Source: Terana coerulea (taxonomy: Eukaryota; Basidiomycota; Agaricomycetes; Polyporales; Phanerochaetaceae). Taken from it: a DNA stretch of 64,000 nucleotides. Under the pieces are notes generated by a model. It worked only from the letters and a program-made list of their open reading frames with translations. It was not told the origin of the DNA and did not search any database. The DNA is taken from the NCBI GenBank assembly GCA_024811115.1, contig JAKOGH010000656.1, positions 1 through 64,000 on the forward strand, read 5' to 3'. A program made the position numbers and the translations under genes. Position 1 is the stretch's first letter; the number at the start of each line of letters is the position of its first letter. Below, in pieces: positions 1 to 11,450 of this stretch.

Positions 1-703
1 TCGCCGTCGCCAAGTCGCTGCAGGTGCACTCAAGCGGCGCTTCCACGGCGACACGCCCAACATCCTCATCGTCCTCATCCGCGACTCGGTCGCGTACTGC
101 CGGCGTGATGCTCGTGATCATCACGAACTTGGTCACCTGGGCGAGCGCTGGTGCGTCGCCGTCCTGTTCTTTCGCGCTGACGGCTGGAGGTGCTGAAGAG
201 ACCTCTATCTAGCCGACGCTGTTCACGACGTTCTTGGTGACGACGTTTGCCGCGCACTCCATCCTCGGATGCCGCATGATGGTGCGCCGCCTCCGCCTCC
301 TCCTCCTCCTCCTTCGTCCCGCTGACCCACGCACTGCCCACGGTAGCTCAACATCCGCGAGGCCGTCCTGCCGCAGACGCAGTTCGAGACGTCGCTCGCG
401 CCGTACAGCGGCAACTCCGTCCTCGCCCGGCCGTCGCACAGCGTCCTCGGCTACCGACCTGAGCAAGAACACGTACCAGATGGACCGCCTGGACCGCCGC
501 CGACGCGCGTCGGCGTGCACGTCGAGACGACGGCAGACGTTCGCGTCGTACTGAGCTGCTGCCCCGCCCTTGTACATAGACCGTGTATTGCCGCTCCTGG
601 CGATAAAACCGGAGCGTTTGTCTGTCTTTATACGTCGCACTCCTTTGCGCCCTCTGTAGCCACTGTTGTATACATGTTGTATTCCGGACTACTTATTGCA
701 TAA
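1..703 (+). CDS. DUF6533-type membrane protein, 3' part (5' end outside window)
   Basis: This is the C-terminal part of a multi-pass membrane protein of the mushroom DUF6533 type; function unknown. Three coding blocks read through: 2-150 (ending in the hydrophobic segment VMLVIITNLVTWASA), about 213-280 (a second hydrophobic segment TLFTTFLVTTF ending CRMM) and from 347 (LNIREAVLPQTQFETSL). They are separated by introns at about 151-212 and 281-346 with GT...AG ends. A one-base frame change is needed near 95-106, between RDSVAY and AGVMLV, so either the copy is broken or a base is wrong. The tail after about 540 no longer looks protein-like, although the frame stays open to 703, so the true stop is uncertain. 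The family call rests on the pattern of a last transmembrane helix followed by a soluble LNIRE-type tail; this is from memory of the family. Confidence 0.5.
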
Positions 704-2722
704 ATATCTATTTATCCTGGGATGTGTTGCGAGCCGAGCCGAACACTGGTACTTGCAAGATTTGGAGCTTGGATCCAAACCAAGCTCCACGCGGGCGCCT
801 ACGCGCATTCTCTCTTGCCTCCCGCCCTCATCGTACATTGAGCAACGTGCAGCTCATGATCGGGTGACTCGCCCGCCTCAGGGACGACGCGACTTATCGG
901 AAAGCGGCGCGTGGGCTGCCCAGCAACTGCAGTGATGTCTCACGTCAGGCTGTCCGCTCGATTTCTGCAAAGCCTTCATATCGGGATGCCCACCGTGGCG
1001 GGCCCGGGCTCAGATCACCAACTGAGGTGCAGCCTAAGGTACGCACGGACTCCGCCGATCCCCTTTGCGTTCCGCACAATGGGCACTGAGCATGTGGGAC
1101 ACCGCACAGATCATCATCCTCGCTCTCCCGGCGGCATCTGCTGTAACAGGGGCCGTACTGTATGCCGTGGGCCCGAGGCGCTTCGTGGCGTTCCTGGCAC
1201 TGCACATCAGGCGAAATAGTAAGCGTTAATAGGCGCGGAATATGCCGGATATTCCGTGCATATTCATGACATAGACAAGTAGCGCCAGGAAGAATAGCCC
1301 CGGAATATGTTACTCATATTGGCCTATATCAAGTCAATATTCATGGCATAGTGTGCGGATAATCAGGAAATAGTCTGTGGCGCGATATTTCCTGGTAAGC
1401 GCCATCGTCCAATAATCGCAGAACACGGCGCCGGCTTCGATTGACACACAATAGGGACACTGACAGCACTCTACACCCATTATCATGATGCAATGTGTAT
1501 TTGAGTTGGTGATGTAATACTACATACATGACTAGTAATACTAAAATACACTGGCAGGGTAACATGTACTGGTCTCTACCATAGTCCAGACTCGGCGCAC
1601 ACACAACACAACCTGGTGACATGGCAGCTATGCATCGCAGCTTGGTCTTCATCCAGGAGTATGTAGTTAACCCGTGGCGTCGCATCTGAGAGGCTTGTGA
1701 TGCATTAGTCAGCAAGTGGGCATGCAGCAGTCACAGATACGCACCCAGTCCCATGGAATGCGCGCCGCCCAGTTCCCCAAAGTAATCATATATATATGAT
1801 CACGAGAACATCTGAGTCTCGACACTGAAGGGCGTTTTAAGCGAATCATTAACTGAAACGAGCGAGAGGAAACGGCGTACGCATACATTACACAGACGCT
1901 GGGCTGCGATGTCCAATGTCGCACGATGGCAACAAGGCCAGTGACTAGTCCTGGTCGTCAGCCAGTGGGTGCCATTGAGAGACAAGAGTGAGCTCACCAA
2001 GGTAGACCCTGGCGACTTAGAGTAAAAGTCTTGGTGCTAAGTACCGGGGTCATGCTCGAGGGGATGGGGGTCGTGGTCCGTAGACAAGAGACGATGAAGG
2101 ACAACGCGCCGATGACGCGGCTTATAACCTCAACGCTCCATACCCAAATTGGGCGACGGCGCAAGGCCCATATCCTCGCAACATATCCCAGGCCGCGACT
2201 ATGTCAAAAATATCTCTCTGCGCGAATATACAATGAATATGTACTTGATATGTGACATATACAGGGGATATCAACGCTAACTATTTTGGGTCAACATGCA
2301 GTGTGGCGTCCCTGACCGGAGCAGTCCCCGCTGTGGGTGCCAAAGTTCAGTGGGCCGCACCTGCGCTGCTCGCGCTGCTTCTTGTGATTGAAGGTATGCC
2401 CCATTGTCCGTCGCTGTAGCCTGTGATCAGAAAGAACAGAACTCATCATGCACGGATGATCCCCTTGAACCCCTACAGCACGGTGCCACTATCGCCGTGT
2501 GTCACCTCCCAGGTCACCCAGTCCTCAGACTGTCCGAGCATCACATCGTGATACTCGAACGCCCCGCCGTCCTGCGCGCCCGCACGCAACCGCCCTCAGA
2601 ATCAGCACTGCGTGATGCCCTAGCCCCCGCGGGCTCAGCCTGCTTACCCACTCGACGCCTCTAGCGACGACGTAAAGGGCCCGCGTCGCACGCTTGACGG
2701 TGCACACACCCTCTTCCCAGCC
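704..2722. other. gene-free stretch, partly AT-rich
   Basis: No convincing coding region is seen on either strand. The part 1220-1360 is AT-richer and carries short palindromes and a direct repeat listed separately. The last 250 bases become GC-rich and should hold the promoter of the acyl-CoA synthetase gene. No transposase-like protein fragment was recognised. Confidence 0.6.
1261..1351. repeat. short direct repeats in AT-rich block
   Basis: The 14-mer TATTCATGACATAG at 1261-1274 recurs with one mismatch at 1338-1351. A small palindrome (GGAATAT...ATATTCC, about 1238-1254) lies just upstream, and further ATATTC/GAATAT words are scattered nearby. It may be a remnant of a small element or just AT-rich spacer; the evidence is weak. 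Confidence 0.3.
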
Positions 2723-4926
2723 ATGGCCCCCTTCGCCTCGCCGCACCCGCCCGTCGCCGTCCCCGTCGGCGCATTCTTCGCGCAGACGGTCGCCGCGAGC
2801 CGCGCCCTGCCCGCCGCGTCGCCCGTCGTCATTGACGGCCTCACCGGCGAGCGCCTCTCGCGCGCGGACTTCCTCGCGCAGAGCCTCGCGCTCGCGTCCG
2901 CGCTGCGAAACGCGGAAAGGGCGGGCCTGGCGCCGCTCGCACGCGGCGCGACCGTCCTCGTCTTCAGCCCGAACTCCCTCCTGTACCCACTCGCGATCTT
3001 CGCGTTGGTGAGCACCCTGCCTGGCCTCTTCTTCGCGAGCACGCTCTGACGGTCAGTGGGGCGTAGGGCGCGGCGGGGATCTGCGGCGCATTCGCGAGCT
3101 CGAGCTACGTCGTGCAGGAGCTCGCGCACGCGTACACTGTGAGTGGCGCGTCGCACGTCCTGGTGCACCCCGCGCTGCTGCCCACCGCCGTCGGCGCGCT
3201 GCACGCGCTCGGCCTCTCGGACGCGGACGTGCACAAGCGCGTCGTCCTGCTCGCGCACCGCGCAGACGTGCCCGATGAGCTCGCCGGCGCGGGCTGGGTC
3301 GGGCTCGACGACCTCCCGGCGGACGCCGTGCCCGGGCTCCCTGAGCGATTCGACGGCGCGGACGCGCAGGAGACCGCGCTAATCTTCTTCAGCTCTGGTG
3401 CGCATCGTCTTGCCGTTTTCCACGCGTGCGCACGCAGCTGAACGGCCGCGACCGCGGCAGGGACGACGGGCGCAGCAAGGCGGTCGCGCTCTCGCACACG
3501 AACGTGAACGCGATCCTGGCGCAGGTCGCCGCGAGCTTCCGCTACTACGACCCCGCGCGGGACGTCATCCTCGGCGTCATCCCCTTCTACCACGTCTTCG
3601 GCGGCATCATCCTCATCCTCTTCGCGTACCTCCAGGGCGTGCCCTTCGTCTCCCTCCCGCGCTTCGACCCCGCCGTCTTCCCTCGTCCAGCTTCGCCAAG
3701 TACAAGGTCACGGTGCGTCTCTGTCTCCCCGCGGCCGCTGGTGCCGGCTGGTGGTGCTTTGTGTGTGTAGCTGACGGCGTGGGTGTGCCAGGTCGCGCTG
3801 CTCGTCCCGCCGCTGCTGACCTTCCTCGCGAAGCACCCAGTCGTGGACCAGTTCGACCTCTCCAGCCTGCGCCTGATCGTCGTCGGCGCCGCGCCCGTCC
3901 CCGCATCCACACTCGAGCTCTGCGTCGAGCGCTTCGCGCAGAAGGGCACCCGCCTGCTGCTGTCCCAGGCCTACGGCATGACCGAGACCAGTACGCCCCT
4001 TTCTTTCCCTCTCACTTCTAGTTTTCTTTCTCCGTCCGCGCGGGAGGCCTTGGCTGACGTGCGCGCCCCAGGCGGCTCGCTGGGCTTCTTGCCCGCGGAG
4101 GACCTCGCAGACGAAGCCCGGCTCGGTCGGGCCGCTGCTGCCCAACGTCGAGGGCCGCATAGTCGATGAGCGCGGGGAGGACGTCGGCGCCGGCGCGCCG
4201 GGCGAGCTCTGGGTCCGCGGGCCCAACATCATGAAGTGCGTCCCGCCGTGCCTATCCACCCTCGCGACTGTGCTGAACCGCTGACGTATGTGTGTGTGGT
4301 GTGGTGCTGCGGCAGGGGCTACGTGGGCGACCCGGCGGCGACGGCGGCGACGTTCGGGCCGGACGGCTGGCTGAAGACGGGCGACGTCGTCGTGCGCGAC
4401 GCGAGCGGGAGCCTGGCCGTCGTCGACCGCACGAAGGAGCTGATCAAGTACAAGGGCTTCCAGGGTACGCCCCCTCCGTGCCCTGTCGCACCCACGACAC
4501 GACGAGGCTGACGCGCGCGCGCCGTGTTCACAGTGCCCCCGCGGAGCTCGAGGCGCTGCTCGCCGCGCACCCGCCGTCGCGGACGCGGGCGTGATCGGCG
4601 TGTACTCCGAGGCGGAGACGACGGAGCTCCCGCGCGCGTACCTCGTCCCGAAGGACGCCGCGCTGCTGCAGGCCGGCGCGGACCCCGCCGCGTTCACGCA
4701 GAGCGTGCACGAGTACCTCAAGCCGCGCGTGGCGCACTACAAGCAGCTCCGAGGCGGTGCGTGGCCTTCCCCACACGTTCCACCTCTCGTGAATGCGCGC
4801 AAGCTCATGCATGCTGATTCCTTGCGCAGGGTGGTGCTCATTGACGCGATTCCGCGCAGTGCGGCCGGGAAGATTCTGAGAAAGGATTTGCGCGAGCTGG
4901 CGAAGCGCACAGGCTCAAAGCTGTAA
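2723..4926 (+). CDS. AMP-dependent acyl-CoA synthetase / 4-coumarate-CoA ligase-like
   Basis: This belongs to the adenylate-forming ANL family, which activates a carboxylic acid with ATP and transfers it to CoA. The start is [16 protein letters not shown] at 2723. Exons are about 2723-3007, 3067-3397, 3461-3712, 3792-3990, 4072-4235, 4316-4464, 4534-4756 and a last one starting near 4830. Recognisable motifs are the ATP-binding core (LIFFSSG then [13 protein letters not shown]), VIPFYHVFG, the A5 region [42 protein letters not shown] and the C-terminal catalytic-lysine motif [13 protein letters not shown]. The C-terminus KRTGSKL resembles a peroxisomal PTS1 signal (SKL). At least five single-base frame changes are needed (near 3468, 3685, 4125, 4540 and 4572), mostly where one G or C appears missing. 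Splice sites are intact, so sequence error is likelier than decay. The substrate cannot be told. Confidence 0.85.
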
Positions 4927-5100
4927 AGTTGTATCACATAGTCTCCAGTGTCAAGTACAAATGTTTTCCGCGGGGTGTATAGGTATTTATTATGGACCGC
5001 CATGAGGTTCCTGGGTCCAGAGGGGATTTCTACGCCAGAGGATTCCGGAGCAAATCAATCTATACATTTGCTTTGGAGATTGCAAAAGTGAATACACTGA

Positions 5101-7968
5101 TCATGACTCGTCTTCCTCAGTCTCAGAACCGCTGTCAAACGTGTAATTGTCCTCGTCATCTTCAAAGTCATCGTCCTGTCCTTCATCCATGCGTTGCTTC
5201 AGCTGGAAAGCATGATTGTTAGCATGCATCTCATTTAGAGATACCACATGAAGACCGCAACTCACCATTTCCAGCAGCTCGTGGCATTCGTTCAGATGGG
5301 CCATGACGATACCCTGGCCTTCGGGTATCGACCCGTCGACACCAACAAACTTGCCGTCTTTTCTCATAGAGTCGATTTGATGCAGCGCAAGTTGATACTA
5401 CACGACGTCGTTAGTTGGGGGCCAGATATCCGGGGTGAAATGCGCAACAGTTCACCAACGCACGAAGCAAATGGTACGTACTGGGTAGAGATCCCGAGGG
5501 CTGAACGCGCCGCCGTATTTAAGCACTTCGTTCAAGCACTTTTTGACCGTAGATAGCTTGTTGGCGATCGGCATGAGCTCTTCGGAGACGGGCTCGCTGG
5601 ACGACAGCAGCCGGTAGATAAGACCATAGCATCGCCGTAGCAGGTATAGCAGGACCTGCGCATTTATCAGTATGGTATCGCACGCAACGTAGGCAACGTC
5701 TCACGTATTGACCCGACGGTCTGTTGCCCTCCGCATCCACGAACTTGCCCTCAACCCTCATCTTGTCAATTTCTTGCAAACTGAGGCTGTAGTTCCACAG
5801 ATCGGTCTCGCGAAGACTCCATCGATGCGTCATGACCTGCATTTGTCCAAGATCAATGCGTGCAACGGGGTTGAAGTTAGGGTGTGCTTACCAAGCTTTC
5901 AAGCTCCCGACGGATGTCCGTCAGTCGGTCATATATGGGCTTCAGAGACGACGCGACGTTCTTCGACTCGTCAAGTGCCCGGATCTCTTGCACGATATCG
6001 AAGCAATCCTCCAATAACGAAGAACAAATGGCTTGCGACGGTGGGAAGCTCCCGCCCCCTCCCATAAATTTGCCATCCACTCGCTTTCTGCAGGTTCAGG
6101 GAAAGTGTGAAGGTACAAGGGGTATATCGAGGAGGGAAGCGCTACCAAGGTGAACATTTGGCCGGCAGTTGCGAAGTAAAGACACTCAACGAATCAATCT
6201 TCCGGAGCTCTTCTTGTATAGTCTTGAGCTCGGACTTGACCTTCGGAACTGGCACAAGCTCAGGGTTCGGCATGTCTCTCGTCGGCGTCTTCGACTCCAT
6301 GTCCGGCTCGGGGATCTCTCGCTCTGGCGTGCTTGCGGGGCGCGGTGAACGAGATAATCGGTCGGACGAGGACTGCACCACACCCATCGCGACCGCTGCG
6401 GCTTGTGCTGCGGTTTCCTTTGCGGCGAGGGCGACAAGCTGCCGTCGGATGTTGACTAGACGCTCGTGTATAGGTATCAGCTCCGGCGACAGGACTTGCA
6501 GGGAATCAAGGAGATTGCTGAGGAGGCTGTCTTCGCACAGAGTGAGTGCAAAGCGGGTGCATCTCCATAGGACTGAACGTACCGCATTCGTTTAGTTGCC
6601 GTTCAAGTAACGTCGTCATTGCTACTGGATGCTTTCCGCTCTCAGCGTCGTGCTGAACAATTTGCCTGGGAACACAGCATTAGCTCAGCTACTCTCGTCG
6701 ATAAAAACATCCAGTAACACCATCGCATAGAGATTCAAACAAACCGTTGCTATCTGCTACCTCGCCCCCCGCAAATTACACCCTGAGACACAACTCCGAC
6801 GCCGTGCACAGAAAGGAGACAGGATAACAGCACGCACCTGAGTTCTGCTAGCCGGCGGTGAAACGGCCTCAGGTCTGACTCGTTGTAGATTCCGGACTCG
6901 TTCATGTGGTCCAGGATTTGCTGGAGTTTGGGGGAAGGGAGGTTAGCATAACCCATCGCAAGTCGGAAGAGCGAGAGGGAGAGAACAAGGAAGAGGAAGA
7001 ACCGGCGAAGGCTATAAATGCATCGGAAACAGGCAGCAAAATATCAAGAAGATAGTCGTGGCCGGCGAACAACGACGCATCAAGCCTAGAATCCCGTGCC
7101 GACCTTCCTGTGCCTCGCGATTTCACAGCGCACCGCGCGAGGTCGCAGGAGGGCGGGCCGACTTCAATGTCGCAAGAGCGTTACGGCGCGCGCGAAGCAG
7201 GGTGAGATGGACGATCCTCCCTTTTGGACAGCAAGGTTAAATCGCGCGCCGTATGTGATTGGTCGCAGGGGTATTTTCGCAGGAACAGAAGGCCCGCCGC
7301 CTTCCTGGTGGGCGAGGAAGACAATTCCAAGACCTTTCAGGCCTATCTTCAGATTCGGGGTTGTATGCGAAGGATAAAAGCCTGACGGCACCGCGAACAA
7401 GAACGAAGCCCCTGTCACTTCTTGGAGGAGTTAGGACGCACCCGCATACTGGCAATTTGGCTGTACGTGGCCGGACATTCTCTTGTCTTGCCGATGGTGA
7501 GATAGAAGAGGGACAGGAGGTTGAAGATATCGGCAAGCGTGGTGTCCAGGCGGTTGTTGTAGACGGTGTGATCATCCCGGACTTCGTTGAGGCGCGTTAC
7601 TGGACAAGGCAAAAGCGTGGAGGGTGCATGGACGTGCGTCGAGCCGGAGTAGAGCAATGAGCAGTATTTCTCCGTTATGACTGTGGGGACTTACCCTGTT
7701 TGACGATAGCTTGGTACAGCGCATTGACGTCCGATGCCTTGATATACTCGCCGCGATTCTTCTTAAGGGCAGTCAGACGATTGCGGATACTGACACACAG
7801 CCCGTGTCAGAGTCTCTAATAGTGATATGGGACAAGGCCATGGTGTACTGACTTGATTACGGCCTCCAATATAGGCAGTTCTGGGCAATTCACGAAGGGA
7901 TAGTAACTTTGGGCGAGGCCAACAGCACAAGTCTCTCACTCACCCTCCTGAGCTACTGGGGCAGTCAT
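5101..7968 (-). CDS. DUF2408-family protein
   Basis: This is a conserved fungal protein of unknown function with two DUF2408-like repeats. It starts at 7968 (MTAPVAQE). The small exon 7944-7968 joins ELPILEAVI, then a block ending ALYQAIVKQ, then VTRLNEVRDDHTVYNNRLD...LFYLTIGKTRECPATYSQIASM. After an intron of about 525 nt it continues at QILDHMNESGIYNESDL. Three related segments follow: one near 6080 (MDGKFMGGGGSFPPSQ), one near 5760 (MRVEGKFVDAEGNRPSGQ) and one near 5367 (MRKDGKFVGVDGSIPEGQ). It ends in an acidic tail rich in D and E (DDDFEDDEDNYTFDSGSE). The repeated GKF...G..P.GQ signature supports the family. Nothing in the sequence shows its role. It converges on the acyl-CoA synthetase gene and is divergent from tropomyosin. 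The long intron could instead be an alternative promoter, with a second start at MGYANLPSPK (6956). Confidence 0.75.
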
Positions 7969-8294
7969 ATTGTATCTGGGTTTGTTGGGACAATCCTACG
8001 GTAGTATTAGGCGTCAATGTAGCGTGTATGGGTCGTGTAGGGCGGGTGGGGGATCTGCAGGCTGGTCTGTACGACCGCCTAAAGTGAAAGTCTGAGGGAG
8101 AGTCATCCAAGCCGGGTCTTGCATGATGTTACTTACCCCGCACGTGGGAGATCAAAGTTCCCACGGTCCTTGGTACGCAGCGGTATAACAGACGCGATAA
8201 TCTGTCCCAGAACAGCCACGAAACCAAGACATCCACGCACCCTTCCCCCTCTCTCTCACATTACAGCACCTACTTTGAATACCATCCCAACGGC
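7969..8294. promoter_or_regulatory. divergent intergenic region DUF2408 gene / tropomyosin
   Basis: This 326-bp spacer lies between two divergent start codons and should carry both promoters. A pyrimidine-rich block (CCTTCCCCCTCTCTCTC, near 8241) lies about 45 bases before the tropomyosin ATG, as is common in fungal promoters. No clear TATA box was seen. Confidence 0.4.
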
Positions 8295-8960
8295 ATGGAT
8301 CGCATCAAGGAGGTATGAATCCTCAAAGTGCATAAATCATTGTTCGTAGCGTTAACGGGACTGTCTTTACGCGTCATAGCGTCTTGCATCCCTTCGTGCT
8401 GAGGCCGACGCCTCCGTGGAGCGTGCAGAAACCGCAGAGGCAAAGAGCAAGACCCTCGAGCAGCAGCTGCTGGAGAAGGAACAGGAAATCCAGTCGCTGA
8501 CACACAAGCTCACCCTTGCTGAGGCGCAATCCGAGAAGTACGAGGGCCAGCTCTCAGAGCACAAGGCTCTTGCCACGGATGCCGAGTCGAACAAGTCCAC
8601 GAGCGACGCTCTGCAGCGCAAGGTTCAACTCTTGGAGGAGGAGCTCGATGCGGCAGAGAAGCACTCGAAGGAGGTCGTTGAGAAGTACGTCTCTTGTGAT
8701 AGTGATCTTACTCGATAGCTCATCAAACACCACCTGCAGGCTGAGACAGGTCGACGTCAAGGCGGAGCACTTCGAGAGGCATGTACAGAGACTAGAACAG
8801 GAGCGCGATCAGTGGGAGAAGAAGTACGAGGTGAGTTCCTACGTCTCGCGGTCGCGCCCAAACACACTATATGATATCCCTATAACAGGAAGCGCAAGAG
8901 AAGTACCGCGCGTCCCAGAAGGAGTTGGATGAGCTTGTCCAGAGCATGGAGGGCCTCTGA
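8295..8960 (+). CDS. tropomyosin (161 aa)
   Basis: Tropomyosin is a coiled-coil dimer that polymerises head to tail along actin filaments and stabilises cables and the cytokinetic ring. Four exons (8295-8312, 8380-8684, 8740-8830, 8889-8960) sum to 162 codons including the stop; 161 residues is the length of the fission-yeast Cdc8 type. The first exon is only six codons (MDRIKE), followed by RLASLRAEADASVERAE. The whole protein is an uninterrupted heptad coiled coil rich in A, E, K, L and Q. It ends ASQKELDELVQSMEGL. The alanine-rich core positions and the lack of any other domain separate it from myosin or kinesin tails. Confidence 0.93.
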
Positions 8961-9252
8961 GTTCCTTCTTGCACCCCATCGCCACTATAATCCTCATAAT
9001 CAAGCGACAGCTCGCAGTATACGTTACGACCAAGGAAATGCTGCCACTCTTCTCATGGGTTTCGATCTCGCTTGTGTATATACACCAACAATTAAGACTT
9101 CACGGACAACTTGGAATTTCGCCTTTGGTTCCTTCGTTCGGGAACCAAGTTGCAGTTAGGGAAGAAATCAATATTAATGATAGCGCTACAATTTCACGCG
9201 TCGAGTACTGATACACGCGCAATCCACTGGGTATGGTGTCGTTAAGGATAGT

Positions 9253-9945
9253 TCACTTCTTCGCGTCGTCGACGAAGTTCAAGGATATGGAGTTGACGCA
9301 ATGGCGTTCATCGGCTGTACAGAAGCAGAGTTGATCAATTCACATCTGCATGCTGAGAGTCAAGTTGAGCTACATACTCGGTGTAGGGAAACCTTCGCCC
9401 TTGAAGACATGACCCAGGTGTCCACCACATGCAGCGCAAGTGATCTCCGTGCGCGTCATACCATACGAGACATCGTCATGGCGGTTCACTGCCCCGGGTA
9501 TTGCTGATAGGAACCGGGGAGACGATCAGGTGTGAGATAAAGAGCGAGGTGATGGGCACGTACCGTCGAAGAAGGCAGGCCACCCACAACCACTCTTGAA
9601 CTTGGTGGTACTCTTGTACAAGGGGGGTATTGCAGGCGCCGCAGGTGTATACACCTTCATCATAATGCTTGTCATATTTCCCTGTACCACCAGGCTCCGT
9701 ACCCTTCTGGCGCAGAATACGGAACTACCAAACGATGTTAGGTACTTTGTTCATTACAGTGGTTAATGTGTACGCACCTGCTCTGGGGAAAGGACTGCTC
9801 TCCACTCAGCTTCGCTCTTGGTCTTGCCGTCGCTCATCTTTCTGTGCAGGATCCTTGGGAGAGTAGAGGTAATGGGGGTTGCGCGCAAGTGGTGTGCAGT
9901 GAGAACAGGTGTCAAAGCTAACTTTATAGCTCTTCCCGACAACAT
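9253..9945 (-). CDS. peptide-methionine (R)-S-oxide reductase, MsrB type
   Basis: MsrB reduces the R epimer of methionine sulfoxide using thioredoxin. Four exons read 9945-9778, 9724-9564, 9503-9378 and 9314-9253. Two CxxC zinc pairs are present ([10 protein letters not shown] and [14 protein letters not shown]), along with [10 protein letters not shown]. The catalytic cysteine sits in [13 protein letters not shown], equivalent to the usual RYCxNSxSL. The first 36 residues ([20 protein letters not shown]...) are basic and hydroxylated without acidic residues, which suggests a mitochondrial presequence. A second in-frame Met at 9837 ([12 protein letters not shown]) would give a cytosolic form. 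In exon 2 a run of six G on the plus strand (9622-9627) must lose one base to keep frame ([10 protein letters not shown]), which brings the total to 172 codons. It is the first member of a run of mitochondrial-protein genes. Confidence 0.9.
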
Positions 9946-10209
9946 AAAGTCTGGGAACAGCCTGTACTGTCATCAAGACAAACCTGTCCCACCTTACGCC
10001 ATCGTTTCACGTGCTGGGCTATCCTTCACGCTTGCCGCTTTGGGCCGTCCGTGCCATGCTCCGGACATTTCCGAGGCCTCTCAGTCACCGCTGTTTAGTC
10101 AGCGCCAAAGCATTTCTCGTTCGGAATTCGTGCCGCATTTATTTCTTGCCAGTCACCTCGTCTCCGCAGACTACTGTCCCCGCGCGACGACAGCTCGACC
10201 TCGCAAACG

Positions 10210-11138
10210 ATGGGCCAAACGACCTCAACGGCGCTGAACACTCCGCCGCTCACGTCCGCCGCTGCACCCGCGCGGTGTCCCGTCCCGCACGCCTCTACGT
10301 CCGCTGCGTCCACCTCCGCACCAGCACCCGCCAAGTGCCCCATCGAGCATGTCCCCAACGCGGCTGTAGTCGATAGACCAGCGCAGTGCCCAATAGAGCA
10401 CGATGGTACGGTCGAGCTTGATCCACGAAATCAGATGCCTACGCTCTCGCAGGCACCTGCGGCGCACCAGTCCACGTACCTGCCAACTAGTCGTGAGGAG
10501 TCCACGATCCCCCGAGACAACGCATCGAGGTGGGAGTACCCTTCACCCCAACAGTTCTACAATGCGCTGGTGCGCAAGGGATGGGAGACCCCTGAGGAGC
10601 ATGTCGAGACTATGGTCCAGATCCATAATTTCTTGAATGAGCAGGCTTGGTTGGAGATACTCAAGTGGGAGAGGAAGGAGGATCCGTGCGTATTTTTCTG
10701 CTGTGATATTTCATGACTTGTTACTCATAGTTAACCGTAGCAATGACGACCCCCAGCTGACGCGTTTCATGGGCCGTCCAGGTGAGCTTTCACCCAAGGC
10801 GCGCTTCTGGCTTCTCGCTGGTTGGCTTCTGCCTGACAGGTTCAAGTAAGTCCGGACTCTGAGTTTAGCTCTATACTCGCTGCTGACATATTGACAGCTC
10901 CGAACCGCCATTCGACCGACACGACTGGATAGTGAAGCGACGCTCCACCGGAAAAGAGGTCCGCTACGTGATTGACTACTACTCCGCACCACCAGAGCCC
11001 GATGGTTCGCCTGTCTTCTCTCTGGACGTTCGCCCAGCATTGGATAGTCCTGGGTCCATCAAGCAGAGAATAATTGCTGCTACTGAAAATGTTTGGGCAT
11101 CGCTCAGGGAGCGCGAAACTGCACAGGCTCACTCGTAA
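10210..11138 (+). CDS. CYC3: cytochrome c heme lyase (holocytochrome c synthase)
   Basis: This enzyme attaches heme covalently to apocytochrome c in the mitochondrial intermembrane space. Three exons (10210-10685, 10741-10845, 10898-11138) give 273 residues. The N-terminus carries three Cys-Pro heme-binding motifs (CPVPH, CPIEH, CPIEH), typical of the family. The catalytic domain shows [65 protein letters not shown] and the tail segment RYVIDYYSA...[11 protein letters not shown]. The family is split in fungi into c-specific and c1-specific lyases; three N-terminal CP motifs and the single copy here do not settle which. The gene is divergent from MSRB with about 264 bp between start codons. 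Confidence 0.94.
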
Positions 11139-11450
11139 TCACCCACACCCTCAGATCCTCCACCCTCCTATTCCCCGCATCCTCCGCCCTACCTCCAACC
11201 CTAGTCCTGCTTATGTTCTTACCTCACCACTCTACAAATTGGACGCTGTCGCTATGTTTTCTCGCTTTCTACTAGACGTGTAGTATATGTATCGCAAAAG
11301 TATAGCACGGCTAGTGCAGCTTTAATGTCATTACGACCGTAATCATGAACTATTAGATGTGTGATGATATATGCGCGACAGCTGAGTGGTGATAGCAATA
11401 TAGACGAGTCCGGAATATCTCATGCACTGAAAGTACTTTTCGGAGACGGC
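11139..11450. other. convergent 3' spacer CYC3 / TIM44
   Basis: This short AT-richer spacer lies between two convergent stop codons. It should contain both 3' UTRs and polyadenylation sites; no gene was seen. Confidence 0.5.

Noticed and set aside
3708..4721. Long open frame on the minus strand (337 codons)
   Set aside because: It lies wholly antisense to the acyl-CoA synthetase gene in very GC-rich DNA and has an Ala/Arg/Ser-rich, motif-free translation; a compositional shadow.
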